Part shown: positions 48,010 through 60,300 of the stretch, piece by piece
Numbering within the stretch: position 1 is the stretch's first letter
Layout of the letters: each line of letters opens with the position of its first letter
Assembly (NCBI GenBank): GCA_020226215.1
Contig: CM035236.1
Span: 3,539,001-3,603,000 of the forward strand
Source: Sindora glabra
Taxonomy: Eukaryota; Streptophyta; Magnoliopsida; Fabales; Fabaceae
Direction: 5' to 3'
Length of the DNA stretch: 64,000 bases
The notes under the pieces: generated by a model
Told to the model about the DNA's origin: nothing
The model's database searches: none
What the model saw: the letters and a program-made list of their open reading frames with translations, nothing else
Program-made: the position numbers and the translations under genes

Positions 48010-48302
48010 GAGTCGGAATGTATATTAGAGTCGTATCAGATGGTGAAAGATTAACAAAACAATGAGGCGATGCAGAGGGGGGTGCCGGCTATTCCGAGAA
48101 TCGCTTCAAATATTTTGACTTCTAACAATATATTGACCAAATGGCTGACTTGTTCATTTTGGCGTTCCTCTTCGCTCGTTTTTTTTTCTTTTAAGGTCGA
48201 CCTCTTTTTATACGTGAGTAAATAAACTAATGTATTTGTAATTGTTATAAATTTAATTTAATTATATATATGGAATGTTTACGCATCATATTTTTTGGTA
48301 TT

Positions 48303-49876
48303 GTAGATTTATAACAAATTCCCACATGAGAACAAACCACACCAGAGGCCAGTAAGAGACCACCCAAAAACCAACTCCGAAAAACAAAAATGCAGAACCG
48401 CAACACCAAAACAAACGTCAAAACACCGGAAACAATAGAGAGCCATTAAGCAACAGACAAACACCAAAACAAAACCAAAAGAACCCAAAACATAGACAAA
48501 CCACAACACAAGATCCAACACATACACCAAACTAAACTACGGGATAAAGAGGCTCCAATCATGAATCAAGATGGAGAGCAGAAAGGGGGGGTTGGAAAAC
48601 TCAATCAACAATACATACACCCTGTTGCAAGAAGTGACCTGCTAATCTACTACCTTGTTAGCAGCCTTATGAGTAAACCTCACAAAGCAAAAATCCGACG
48701 AGGAAATGAGATGTTTAATATCGTCAATGATATATTTTATCCTCCACTTAGAGACTATAGAAGAAGAATTCATAACATTCACCACTTCCAGAGCATCAAA
48801 TTCGACAAAGAAGGATGCATTGGTCACTAAAAAACTCAAAGATATACCCCTCTTAGCAGGTAGAGCTTCAACCTCCAAAGCTAAAGAAGCCTTAATATTC
48901 CGAGCATGTCTGAAAACTAAAGTCACCCTCAAAATTATGATAATAGCAAACCCGGGATGCCTTCCTTATGTTAATATGAAATGAAGCATTTATATTAACC
49001 TTTAAGGAATTATGCTTAGGGGAAACCCATCCAGAGCTAAAACCAAGATTATGACTCATCATAATAGTATTGGAGGAGAGAGGAAGAACTTAGTGGAATT
49101 TAAACACCAAAGCCAAGCTTCTAGAAAGAGTAACAGATAGGATAAGAGACCTCTTGTTGAAAAGGCTGTCATTTCTCAACTTCCAAACGTGCCACAGTGT
49201 GATGGCCAAGAAAGATAGGCAGAACCTCTTCTAAGAAGGATTCCATTCCAAATTGTTTTATGATGATCAAAGCCAATCACCCAAGGGATAACTATTTCCA
49301 CAATCCACCTGAAGACAAAATGGAGAATCAAACCACACACGGGCTGTCCAATAACAACCTAAAATGCAATGCCTATCATCTTCAATATTGTGCTCACAAA
49401 TGTGACATAAGGGAGAACAAGCCACCTTTCTTTTAAATAAATTATCAGAGTTAAAGAATTATTAAGAGCTCTCTATAACAAGTGTTAGACTTTTGGTGGC
49501 GTATCCATATTCTAGATAGCATACCACAACCCAAGGGGAGAAGTAGATAAGGTAGAGCTAGATGAAGGGATCATATGAGAAGCAAGAAAATGGTAACCAA
49601 ACTTGACTGAATAAATGCTACTCAAAGAATGCATTCAGACCAGAGCATGGGGTTTAAGAAAGTTAATATTACGAATAACATTTCTTTTCAAAGGGGATAG
49701 CCACTACTCAATAAGGCAAAGGTTCCATTTAATCCTCTACTCACTCAATAACTCGAAAACTTTAGAAACAAGGCATTCAAGTTAGAGGTCATGTTAGCTA
49801 GCTTAAAATGATGAAGATCAAGAATCCAAAGGTTCTTCCAAATGTCAATTTAGTGGATATGTAGTATATTGTAATG
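48303..49876 (-). mobile_element. Degenerate LINE (non-LTR retrotransposon) 3' portion
   Basis: On the minus strand two plant LINE-type domains are readable in order. First, around 49480-49330, comes a zf-RVT-like region with stops and a frame shift (DTPPKV..., RALNNSLTL, then KVACSPLCHICEHNIEDD and HCILGCYWTARVWFD). Next, around 48932-48642, comes the RNase H-like RVT_3 domain (ALEVEALPAKRGISLSF, VEFDALEVVNVMNSSS, DFCFVRFTHKAANKVVD). A G/T-rich 3' tail (ggtggtctcttactggcctc) ends near 48303, as in plant L1-type elements. The reverse transcriptase core is not recognised upstream, so the copy is 5'-truncated and dead. A hAT MITE lies directly at its upstream side. Confidence 0.8.
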
Positions 49877-49884
49877 CCTTTAAG

Positions 49885-50382
49885 TAGAGGTGTACATGGG
49901 CCGAGCGACCTGCCCGACTCAATGAGCCTGACCCAGAAAAATAGAATATTTGAGCTCTTTTTTTTCCCGATAGGCCCGATGGAATTTTTTATGACCCGAT
50001 TAATAATTGGATTGGACTCGGGTCAAGGTAAAAAAGCCCGATAGGCCCGGCCCGACTCAATTATAATAATTTATTTTTAATAATATAATTATATATTAAA
50101 AAATATAATTATATCTAATTATTTTTAATATAAAAAATATTAATTTAACATAATTAAATATTTTATATATCTAAATATCATATTATCTCTTTAAATATAT
50201 ATTTTTTATTTTAAAATTTTATTTTTTATTAAAAAATAAAAAATTTATTTTTTCGAGCTTTCGGGCTAGGCTTCGAACTTTTTATTTTAAAATTTGGACT
50301 GGGTTCGGGCCTTCAATTTTATATGATTTAGCCCGGATGATCCAACCCGAAACCTGCCCAGCCCGGCCCATATACACCTTTA
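49885..50382. mobile_element. hAT-type MITE, 498 bp, 8-bp TSD
   Basis: The left end reads TAGAGGTGTACATGGGCCG and the right end, reverse complemented, reads TAAAGGTGTATATGGGCCG. The target duplication CCTTTAAG is exact on both sides (49877-49884 and 50383-50390). Terminal TA(G/A)(G/A)GGTG plus an 8-bp duplication are hAT hallmarks. The ends are rich in 'gcccg' repeats and the centre is AT-rich; there is no coding capacity. Confidence 0.92.
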
Positions 50383-50390
50383 CCTTTAAG

Positions 50391-50868
50391 ATTGATCTTG
50401 AATGTATATTGATGTAACATGAAAAAGTTATCGCTCTTGATAATTGAAAAGGCATGCATAAAATTATCTAACTCACAAGTTGAAGATTACAAATATAAAA
50501 ACATTGTACATACAAAGAAACTTGTGAGATTTATACAAATTATAAGAGTTTGAAATATACTTTTGAATATAAAAACCTTAATTTAAGGTAAAGAAGATTG
50601 ATAGAAGTTATAAAAAAAATTATGATTGTTCCATATTTCACCACCCAAGAAAGGCAAAATAGCTAATCACAATACAAAAGAAGAAATATCAATGCAATTT
50701 TATCTAGAAATTGAAAAATTAGGTGTATAACTAGAAGTGGTAGATCAAAGGCCACTATTACCTTATGTAATTGTACAGTTGGTATTAATAAAACAAATTA
50801 AGGAGTTTCAAAAAAGATATTCACAATATTCTTCTGTAGTGTAAAAGGCAACAATAAAAGAAAAGTTA
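50391..50868. other. Unassigned AT-rich stretch
   Basis: No gene or repeat border is visible. It may be the continuation of the LINE remnant interrupted by the MITE, but I could read no domain. Confidence 0.4.
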
Positions 50869-50869
50869 A

Positions 50870-53090
50870 AGATAACTATGAACAAGAAGGGAACAATTCA
50901 AAATTAGGAAGAGTATGGGTTTCTTTGAATGTCCAAAATGAACTATTGCAATAGATATACCACTCATCATAGACTATGCATCTTGGGTAGTCAAATTGTA
51001 TTATGATCCAAATAAAAGCTTTAAATGAGAAAGAATAAAGAAAGAGTTATTAAAGAAAATGACTAAATGTCTTATATGCCATCAGAAAAAAGTAGAACAC
51101 TAATGGCCTTTTAAGTTGTGTCAAGCCATACAAGATCTAAAATGAATGGGAGAGTGTAGCTATAGGTCGTTTGATTGGATTGTCCAAACTTTAAAAGGAT
51201 ATGATTCTATTTGGATTATTGTTTATTGATTAATCAAGTCATCAAATTCCTTACCAATCAAAACCAAATATTAGCTAACCAATATGCATAAATGTATTTG
51301 GATAAGATAATACTATTACATGAAATCCATTTGACAATAATTCTTTATAAAGGTACATGATTTATCTCTCATTTTTTTAGCCTTTTTAAGAAGCTTTAGT
51401 ACCCTAGTTTTCCAACCATATGTTGGTGGATAGTTGGAGCAAGCCATCCAAATGTTAAAAGATAATTGAGAGCTTGCATCCTTGAATTTGCAGGAAGTTA
51501 ATACAAATATTTGCTATTAATAAAATTTGCATAAAATGATAGTTATCAATCAAACAAATGACTTTATTTGAAGCATTATATAAATGAAGATGTAGATCTT
51601 CAATTGATTAATTTAAACCTAAAAAGGCAAAAGTATTAAGATTATGTTTCTACTACAAGAAATTATATATTTAGTGATGAGATTATCATGGGTAAATGAG
51701 TCTATAAGCCCTAAATGTAATGATTCTAGCAATAAACGTTGGAACATTTTTTCATTATTTTTTTAATTTCTTGAATTTTTCAACTAAAACTAAATTCATC
51801 TTTAAATTTGTTAGTAAAATTTACTAATGGAATTGCTGATAAAATAAAAAAATTATTTTCAAATTACCAATAAATTTAGTAATAGACCTATGCATGAAAA
51901 TTTAAAATTTTATTTGATAGTACAATAATTTTTTTTGAATGGGTTCCACTACGTCAATCGCTAATTAAAAAGCATTATTTCATTAAAATTGTTTAGCAAC
52001 AAACTAATCTATCATTAAATTGGACCTTATACCAAAGTTTAATGCTAGGCCCTTCCTCCCCAATTTTCCCCTTTCATCCTCTTCCTATTTCTCTTTTGCA
52101 ACATTACTATTGCATTTCTACCTCCCACTAACTTTTCTACCACACCATTGTCTTTGCCACCAATTGCTGCACATTTTTATTAGTAAGTTTTTATTAATTT
52201 ATCCTATTTCGATGTTTTTCTATTTCATCATAACTTAGGAGGTTTGAATTTATTTATTATATATCCTACATATTTTGAGTCTAATTTGTATGATTTAGAG
52301 TTTATAGATACTCTAATTTATTGATTTGTATGATTTTTAACTTAATTTGTACTATATTTTTTTGAAAAATTTATAAGAATTAACATAATTAGTTTAATTT
52401 TGTATAATTTAGAGTCTATTGATTTGTAAGATTTTTAGCTTAATTTATTAAGTTAGGAAACTGAATTAGTTCTTAGTTAAGGTATAAAATTAAAATTTAT
52501 TTTAGTTTTAGTATTAATGTTAGGTTTTAGTTAGCTTAGTATTTATTAAGTTAAGAAATTGAATTATTTTTTAGTTAAGTTACGAAAAAATGAATTTATT
52601 TCTTAGTTAACTTAGTATTTGTTAAGTTAAAATATTGAATTAATTTTTAGTTAAGCTATAAAATTAAAATTTGTTTTATTTTTAGTATTAATGTTAGGTT
52701 TTAATTAATCTAGTATTTATTAAGTCACAAAATTTAATTAATTTTTGGATAAGTTAGGAAAATAAATTCATTTCTTAGCTCATTTAGTATTTGTTGTTAG
52801 GAAATTAATTTAATTTTTAGATAAGTAAGGAAAATGAATTTTTTCTTACTTAATTTATTATTTATCAAGTTAGGAAAATGAATTAGTTTTTAGTTAAGTT
52901 ACGAAATTTAATTTACTTCCTAGTTAATTTAGCATTTGTTAAGTTAAAAAATTAAATTAGTTTTTAGTTAAATTAGGAAATTGAATTTATTTCTCATTTA
53001 ACTTAGTATTTGTAAAGTTAGGAAATTGAATTAGTTTTAATTATGTTATCAAATTGAATTTACTTTTTAGTTAGCTTAGTTTTGTTATGT
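50870..53090. repeat. Large direct repeat, copy 1 (about 2.2 kb)
   Basis: Starts near gaacaagaagggaacaattc and matches copy 2 (53988-56463) in the same order throughout: 'tttctttgaatgtccaaaat', 'aagagttattaaagaaaatg', 'atttagtgatgagattatca', 'aagcattatttcattaaaat', then the minisatellite. Copy 1 has about 150 bp near 51340-51480 that copy 2 lacks, and it lacks the MITE found in copy 2. An inward block (ttagtaaaatttactaatgg) resembles subterminal repeats of CACTA elements. No coding sequence is recognised. Confidence 0.85.
51651..51664 (+). other. CACTA-like terminus motif (copy 1)
   Basis: TACTACAAGAAATT, followed by tttagtgatgag. It is one mismatch from the usual plant CACTA terminus CACTACAAGAAA. 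The equivalent in copy 2 is TACTATAAGAAA at 54626. No opposite terminus was found, so the assignment is weak. Confidence 0.35.
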
Positions 53091-53105
53091 TAGAAAATTG
53101 AATTA
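52450..53105. repeat. Minisatellite with ~73-bp period (copy 1)
   Basis: The phrase aagttaggaaattgaattag recurs about nine times, near 52450, 52548, 52625, 52718, 52790, 52867, 52938, 53012 and 53083. Spacing is mostly 72-76 bp with two longer units of about 95 bp. Each unit also carries tttcttagttaacttagtat. Confidence 0.88.
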
Positions 53106-53987
53106 GTTTCTAGTTAAAATAGAAAATATTTACTTTTCATTTAACATTCAATATATTGATTTATATTGTTTAATATTTATATTAAATTTGTACTACTGTA
53201 TTTGGTTTTATTTAACTGTAAATTGATTATTGCCTCTACCTATAGTCCTATTGGGAATATAACAAAGGTGATACAGATATGTTTCATGGAACTTACCCTT
53301 ACCTACATTGACAACTAGTTCAAGGATTAATAAGTAAATTTAAGATTTAGTATCATCATATAATTGTATTTATATTTTAATTTGACAATTATTTGTATTT
53401 AACTTCAATTATTCAATGTTTACAAGCCACGTATAAGTGGGTAACCTAATGCGTTGTACATGATAAAAAAGAAATTTGCCTATAAGGCTATAACTAATTA
53501 TAGAAATATGATAAACAAGCAAGGAAAGGCCTACTAAGAAAACCCAATTATATGTTCAAAAACATTTTTAAGGACTTTAAGAATAAAGAAGCTGAAAATG
53601 CTTATTTCAAAAGAAATTAAGAGATTAATAAAAAAAAAGGGCATTTACTATTAGGGGAGCCTACACACTAATAGTTTAATCTAAAAGAAAGATGGTGAAT
53701 TTTAGTTTTAATTTAAAGTAAGTTTTAGCATTGTTTTGTTAATTCTATAACTTACTTTTATGCTTATACATAAATTTCCACATGGTTAGCCTCGATTGCA
53801 TGCTTGTTGAACTAAAGCTATTTTTGCATACTCATACTCATGTCACTCTAAAAGCTATCCAGGAGTTTGTAGACTATAGAGTAAAAAGGATCTAGGTAAT
53901 ATTTTATTGATTTCTAATATACATTACATTATATATTTTTATATATATCATAAGTGTTTAACCTTCTAATTTAAACTTGTAGGGCAA
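53091..53987. other. Spacer between the two large repeats
   Basis: About 0.9 kb with stops in all frames. Some parts (53440-53690 and 53780-53900) are less repetitive and could be relics of coding sequence, but I recognise nothing. Confidence 0.4.
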
Positions 53988-55021
53988 ATACTCTATGGAC
54001 AAAAAGGGAACAATTCAAAATTAAGAAAAGTATAGGTTTCTTTGAATGTCCAAAATGAATTATTGCAATAGACATACAACTCATCATATACTATGCATCT
54101 GAGGTAGTCAAACAGTATTGTAATCCAAATAAAAGCCTTAAACGAGAAAGAATAAAGAAAGAGTTATTAAAGAAAATGACTAAATGTCCTATATGCCATT
54201 AGATAAAAGTAGAACACTAATAAACTTTTGAGTTGCATCAAGCTATACAAGATCCAAAATGAACGGAAGAGTTTAGCTATAGATTGTTTGATTAGATTGT
54301 CTAAACTTTAAAAGGATACAATTATATTTGAGTTATTATTTATTGATTAATTAAGTCATCAAATTCCTTACCTATTAAAACCACATATCAGCCAGCCAAT
54401 ATGCTTTTATGTATTTGGACAAGATAATACTATTACATGAAATGCATTTGGCAACTTCCTTGAATTTGCAAGAAGTTGATACAAATATTTGCTATTAATA
54501 AAATTTGCATAAAATGATAGTTATTAATAAAAAATAACTTTATTTAAAGCGTTATATAAATGAAGATGTAGATCTTCAATTAAGTAATTTATACCTAAAA
54601 AGGCAAAACTATTAAGTTATGTTTCTACTATAAGAAAACATATATTTAGTGATGAGATTATCATTAGTAAACGAGTCTATAAGCCTAAATGTAATGATTT
54701 TAGCAATGAACATTGGAACATGTTATCGTTAATTTTTTTTTTATTTTTTCAATTTCTCAACTAAAACTAAATTCGTCTCTAAATTTGTTAGTAAAATTTA
54801 CTAATGGAATTAGTGATAAAATAAAAAATATATTTTTAAGTTACCAATAAGTAATGGACTCGTGCATGAAAATTTAAGATTTTATTTGACAATACAATAA
54901 ATTTTTTTGAATGGGTTCCATTACACCAGTCACTAATTAAAAAGCATTATTTCATTAAAATTGTTTAGCAATAAACTAATCTAACACTAAATTATACCTT
55001 ATATCAAAGTCTAATGCTAGG

Positions 55022-55376
55022 TAAGGGTGTAAAATAGATCGAAGTCCGCAGGCTCCGCGAGTTTTAATAGACTTGGATCACTTAAAATTTGATCCATTTT
55101 TTTCACAAGTAATATGGACCGATCCAGGTGGACTAAAATCCGCACGGATCAAGCAAATACAGACCAATCTGTGAACTTATAGTTAAAGTCCGTGGACTGG
55201 TCCATAGACTTACAGTTAAAGTTCGTTGACTGGTTCACGGACTTAAGGATACGGACAAGATACAGACTCCTTAACATTTAGTCCATTTTTTCAGGGGTAA
55301 TACGAATCGGACGTAAATGAATCGAGCTAAAATGGACCAGTCTGTATTCGGTCTGGTTTGTCCGTTTTACACCCTA
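55022..55376. mobile_element. hAT-type MITE, 355 bp, 8-bp TSD, with empty paralogous site
   Basis: The left end reads TAAGGGTGTAAAATAG and the right end, reverse complemented, reads TAGGGTGTAAAACGGAC. The duplication ATGCTAGG flanks it (55014-55021 and 55377-55384). Copy 1 of the large repeat has a single uninterrupted ATGCTAGG at the same place (near 52042-52049), so it preserves the pre-insertion site. The interior is built on 'gtccgtggact'-like repeats and is non-coding. Confidence 0.9.
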
Positions 55377-55789
55377 ATGCTAGGCCCCTCTTCCCCAATT
55401 ATTTCCTTTTATCCTCTTCTTTTTACTTTTTTGCAATGTTACTATTGTATTTCTATCCCACCAACTCTTTTACTACATCAATGTCTTTGCCACTAACTGC
55501 TATATATTTTAATTTATGAGTTTTTTGTTAATTTATCTTATTTTAGTGTTTTTCTATTTTATCCTAATTTAGGAGGTTTGAATTTATTTACTTATTTATT
55601 ATATATCATAATTATTTTGAATTTAGGATTTATAGATGTTTTAATTTATAGAATTGTATGATTTTTAACTTAATTTGTACTATTTTTTTGAAAAATTTGT
55701 AAAAATTAACATAATTAGTTTAATTTATATGATTTAGAGTCTATTGATTTGTAAGATTTTGAACTTTATTTATTAATTTCTAATTTAAT

Positions 55790-56463
55790 TTTTTAAGACA
55801 AGAAACTGAATTAGTTTTTAGTTAAGGTATAAAATTAAAGTTTATTTTATTTTTAGGATTAATGTTAGATTTTAGTTAGCTTAGTATTTATTAAGTTAAG
55901 AAATTGAATTAATTTTTAGTTAAGTTAGGAAAAATGAATTTATTTCTTAGTTAACTTAGTATTTGATAAGTTAGAATATTGAATTAATTTGTTGTTGAGG
56001 TATAAAATTAAAATTTGTTTTATTTTTAGTATTAATCTTAGGTTTTAACTAACTTAGTATTTATTAAGTTACAAAATTGAATTAATTTTTAGATAAGTTA
56101 GGAAAAAAATTCATTCCTTAGCTAATTTAGTATTTGTTGTTAGGAAATTGATTTAGTTTTTAGATAAGTTAGGAAAATGAATTTATTTCTTAGCTAATTT
56201 AGTATTTATTAAGTTAGAAAATTGAATTAGTTTTTAGTTAAGTTAGGAAATTTAATTTACTTCTTAGTTAATTTAGTATTTATTAAGTTAAAAAAATTAA
56301 ATTGGTTTTTAGTTGAATTAGGAAATTAAATTAGTTTTTAGTTAAATTAGGAAATTGAATTTACTTCTCATTTAACTTAGTAGTTGTAAAGTTAAGAAAT
56401 TGAATTAGTTTAAATTATGTTACCAAATTGAATTTACTTTTTAGTTAACTTAGTATTTGTTAT
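55790..56463. repeat. Minisatellite with ~73-bp period (copy 2)
   Basis: The same unit as in 52450-53105 (aagttaggaaattgaattag ... ttagttaacttagtattt), again repeated about nine times. Confidence 0.88.
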
Positions 56464-56785
56464 GTGGAAAAAATTCTAATCCTACAAGAGGATAGAATAC
56501 TCAGTGCTACCTCCATTTATTTCTTACCATGTGTATTAGTTTTCCATGTCAGCAATACAATCTGGCTACTCCTCACCTCTTTAACATCGTTCTCTTCCCA
56601 TCCTCTGTTTCTTATGTTATTCTCGTCTACTAAAGCCATTCCCCACCAAGATCTTTTTGCACAAAATCTGACAAGACTTTGAGTAAATAGGTTGAATTTC
56701 ATGGAAAATCCATTCACGTTGGAGATTAAAACCTATAGGTTTTCAATACCATTTCATAAGCATCATCTTTTACCAAGGAGATTTG

Positions 56786-57150
56786 TTTTCCTCTGTGTTG
56801 ATATGCAGAATTGATAAATTGTTGTTAGCTAGTGATAGAAGTAAGAAATCTAAACTACTTACTATAATTTCATTTAGATGTTATTCTAAAAGTATAATAT
56901 TGTCAATTCCGATCTTGTTAATTCTCTTACTTTAAATATAAATTCATGATCTATATGTTTTAAAAGTATAATTCATTTTCCTCTGTGCTGATATGCAGAA
57001 TCGATAAATTTTTGTTGGCCAATGATAGAAGTAAGAAATATGAATTGCTCTTTATTGTAATTTCATTTAAATGTCATTCTAAAAGTATAGTATTACTAAT
57101 TTCGAGCTTGTTAATTCTATAATTTTAAATATAAATTCATGGTTTACATG
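56786..57150. repeat. Tandem duplication, period 190 bp
   Basis: The block starting ttttcctctgtgttgatatg at 56786 recurs at 56976 (ttttcctctgtgctgatatg) and matches over about 175 bp, including atagaagtaagaaat and taaatataaattcatg. Confidence 0.9.
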
Positions 57151-57200
57151 TTTGCTTATTAATGTTGAATTAAAAGGAGCAAATTCTATTTACAAGATTA

Positions 57201-57320
57201 AGATTTGTTCTCTTCTATTTTATCAGAATATTGTTGTAATATTTGACTGCAACCAGTTTAGGATCTGTTCTTTTCTGTTTTATCATAACTTTGTTGTAAT
57301 ATTTGACTATAACCAGTTTG
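57201..57320. repeat. Tandem duplication, period 60 bp
   Basis: 57201-57260 and 57261-57320 are near-identical (ttgttgtaatatttgact, aaccagttt), differing at about nine bases. Confidence 0.92.
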
Positions 57321-57433
57321 GTTTCCTTTTTATTATTCCCTTACTTATAAAGTATATTAACACCGGTTATTAATGCAACGAAAAGTTATCTTATTGAATT
57401 TTGATACTTTTAGGGAATTTGATTTCATAAAAT

Positions 57434-59931
57434 ATGGACAAGGCGAAGGAGCAAGAATCACCTATAAGTGAGATACTTGTGTTCTTATTCTATATAATGT
57501 TTTTTGGTGCTTGTATAATTATAAGTAGAAAGTGCTAGAAAATTAATCAAATTTAGCTAATTTTTGTTACTAGTAAAGTGAGATACTAAAAATATAATAT
57601 TTATAATTCTCTTTATATGAACTAATGAAATAGTATTTTAACATTACTTCCTATGTGTTTTACATATATTATGCAGATGAAGGTAATGAATTTATCAATG
57701 TTGAGTTTTTAGATAGTGAAGATGATGATGATATCACCATAAAATCAGGTAATTTTGTAACTCGCAACGAGGATGACTTTGAACTAAAAATTGGGATGGT
57801 ATTTTCAAATGAAGATGAGGCTTATCGCTTTTACAATACTTATGCAAAAAAGATTGGTTTTACTGTGCATAAAAATCAATATCAAAGGCTAGGAGATGAT
57901 ATAGTAAGGAAAAGAAATTTTGTATATGGAAAAGAAGGTTATCGAAGGCCCAAACTCCTATCACAAGTCAAAAAAGCATCGTTTAGAAACTAGATATGGC
58001 TATAAGATAAAAATATCATTCACTATTGAAAAAGGTATTTGGATTATATCGAGTTTATTTATATCCACAATCATGATCTTGCTAAGCCAAATGAGCGAAA
58101 TATGCTCAAGTCACAGAGGTATATAGATATATTACAAGCAAATGTAATTGGAGTAATGTACAATGCTGGAATAAAATAGTCTAGCATATATTCCTATCTT
58201 GTTGAGGAAGCTGGAGGTATTGAAAATATAAGGTTTTTGAAATATAATTGTGATAATTTTTTACGTGATAAAAGAAGAAATCTTCTATCTACCAGAGATG
58301 CAAAAAGTGTGATAAATCATTTCAAGCACTAACAAACAAATGACCCATCATTTTTTTACACAATTTAAATGGATTTTGAAAATCATATAACAAATTTTTT
58401 CGAGAGCGATAGTTCATCATTAATGGATTACAAATACTTCGGAAATGTGATCATATTTGACACCACTTTTAAAACAAATAAGAACAATTTGATTTGTGCA
58501 CCTTTTATTGGAGTTAACCATCATCGCTAAAATATTTTATTTGGATGTGCTTTTCTATTAGATGAGACCACTGACTCATTTGTTTAGTTATTTGAATCAT
58601 TTTTACAATCAATGGGAGGGTATCAACTAAAGATAATTTTTATAAATCAATGTCAAGCAATGGCTAATGCTATAGAAAAGGTTATTCCTGAAGCACAATA
58701 TAGATTTTACTTGTGGCACCTTGGCCAAAATGCTACAAAACATCTATCACATTATTTGAGAAAGCTTGAGTTCAAAGTTTTATTTAATAGATGCTTATAT
58801 AATTGTGCAATAGAGGAAGAGTTTGAAAAAGTATGGAATCAATTACAAAAGCTAGTTAATGTTTCCTAAAGTTCATGGCTTAAAAGATTTTATGAGATTC
58901 AGCATAAATGGTGCCCAACATTTAGTAAAAATTATTTTTTAGCAAGCATTTTATCCACACAAAGAAGTGAGAGTATGAATAATATATTTCACAAAATTAC
59001 ATGCAAAACTACAACTCTTACTCACTTTATACTTCGTTATGAAAAGGTTCTAAAGCATAGGTGCATATTAGAACTAATGAATGATTTTTTATGTAACCAA
59101 AGTGCACCTCCATCAGTGAAAAGACTTGCAGGTATGGCTAAACATGTTGCCTAAGTATACACACATGCCATTTTTGAAGAATTTCATGAAAAACTCTTTG
59201 AATCTCTCTCAGTTGCAATTGAGATTGCAGGTTATGATAGGATTTCTCATACTTATTATTTAGTTAAAGATTATGAGGATAAGAAATATGTTGTAAAATT
59301 TAGGCCTTCTAATTGCATGGTTGAATGCACGTACAAAAAATATGAATCTATAGGTATTTTATGCTTACATGCTTTGAGAGCTTTGAGTTATAATAATATT
59401 TTTAGTATACCTGCTCAATACATTCTGAAAAGATGGACAAAGGGTGCCAAAAATGGCTTTGGAAGCAATGACAAGGGCAAAGAAGTTATTAGTACAATAG
59501 TAGCAACATTTAATTTGCATAAAAGGCAGATAATGCAAAAAATTATTTATTTTGTTACAAAAAGTGCCATAACGAATGAAACAACAAAAATGACTATTGA
59601 ATTTATAAAGCATGGCATAGGATGTTTAGATAGAATGCTAAGAAGTGTAAAGTTAGAAGAAGCTGCCATTGATAAGGAACTAGAAGTTAATAATGAATTT
59701 GATATTCAAAAGAAGAATGAGCTACTTGGTGAGTCAATTCCACAACCTGTGTTGGATCCTCAACTTGGGAAGCTAAAAAGATTAAAAAAATGCAAAAATT
59801 AAAATCCAACTTGAAAAAAAAAAGTAGAAAAAGAGCACATTGCAAGTCAAAGAAAAGGATGGTGGTGCTCAATCATCAAAACCTCCAAAACACAATAGCA
59901 TTGATACCAGTTGGTATGAAGATATATTTAT

Positions 59932-59962
<31 letters not shown>

Positions 59963-60300
59963 TTATTTATTTATTTTTCTTATTCTTCAAACTAATAGAT
60001 TAAACTTTGGCTATTTAGACAAAGCTTTAATAGGGGGTTGGATTGACAATACTTTCGGCAAACTTCAATTCTCTAAATATCTCATAAGTTGGTTATGAAC
60101 TACAAATACTACTGTTTTAGAAGTAAGTGTAAAAGTTTCCTATGTATTTGTGACATAAAAGTAAGTCTAACTTTTAATGCTTTAAAATTGATTATTCCTT
60201 GCACATAAATATGGATTATAATTTCTATAAATTTTTTTCCAGGGCTGTCAAAGTTCCAACCATGTCAGAATTAGTAGTTCAATGTTAATGCCTCAGGTTT
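57434..60300 (+). pseudogene. FAR1/FHY3-related (MULE-transposase-like) pseudogene
   Basis: A short first exon (57434-57467, MDKAKEQESP) joins an exon at 57677 with an acidic leader and a FAR1 DNA-binding domain (GMVFSNEDEAYRFYNTYAKK, GFTVHKNQYQRLGDD). A frame shift occurs near 57945. The MULE-type core follows with several in-frame stops (near 58177, 58330, 58527, 58586 and 58867). Its first catalytic Asp is kept (VIIFDTTFKTNK, near 58455), but the second motif reads INQ instead of TDQ (near 58645). A SWIM-type zinc finger near 59317 has lost one Cys (CTYKKYESIGILCLHAL). Further 3' exons seem present near 60243-60296 (GCQSSNHVRISSSM after a 'ttccag' acceptor). FAR1/FHY3 proteins are domesticated transposases that act as light-signalling transcription factors; Jittery-like MULEs encode the same domains, and this could be either. 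It is broken in any case. Confidence 0.85.
59932..59978. repeat. (AT)n and (TTTA)n compound microsatellite
   Basis: About 14 AT dinucleotides followed directly by about five TTTA units, inside the FAR1-like pseudogene 3' region. Confidence 0.95.

Larger units (their letters stand above)
53988..56463. repeat. Large direct repeat, copy 2 (about 2.5 kb with insertion)
   Basis: Starts near atggacaaaaagggaacaat and follows copy 1 until about 56463, where the two diverge after 'tttgttatgt'. It contains a 355-bp hAT-type MITE that copy 1 lacks. Confidence 0.85.

Noticed and set aside
52450..56463. Regularly spaced repeats considered as a CRISPR-like array
   Set aside because: Units are whole diverged tandem repeats without unique spacers, in a plant nuclear context; they are minisatellites.
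56464..56682. 72-codon open frame after the second large repeat
   Set aside because: No domain recognised; overlaps an equally open antisense frame, typical of chance.
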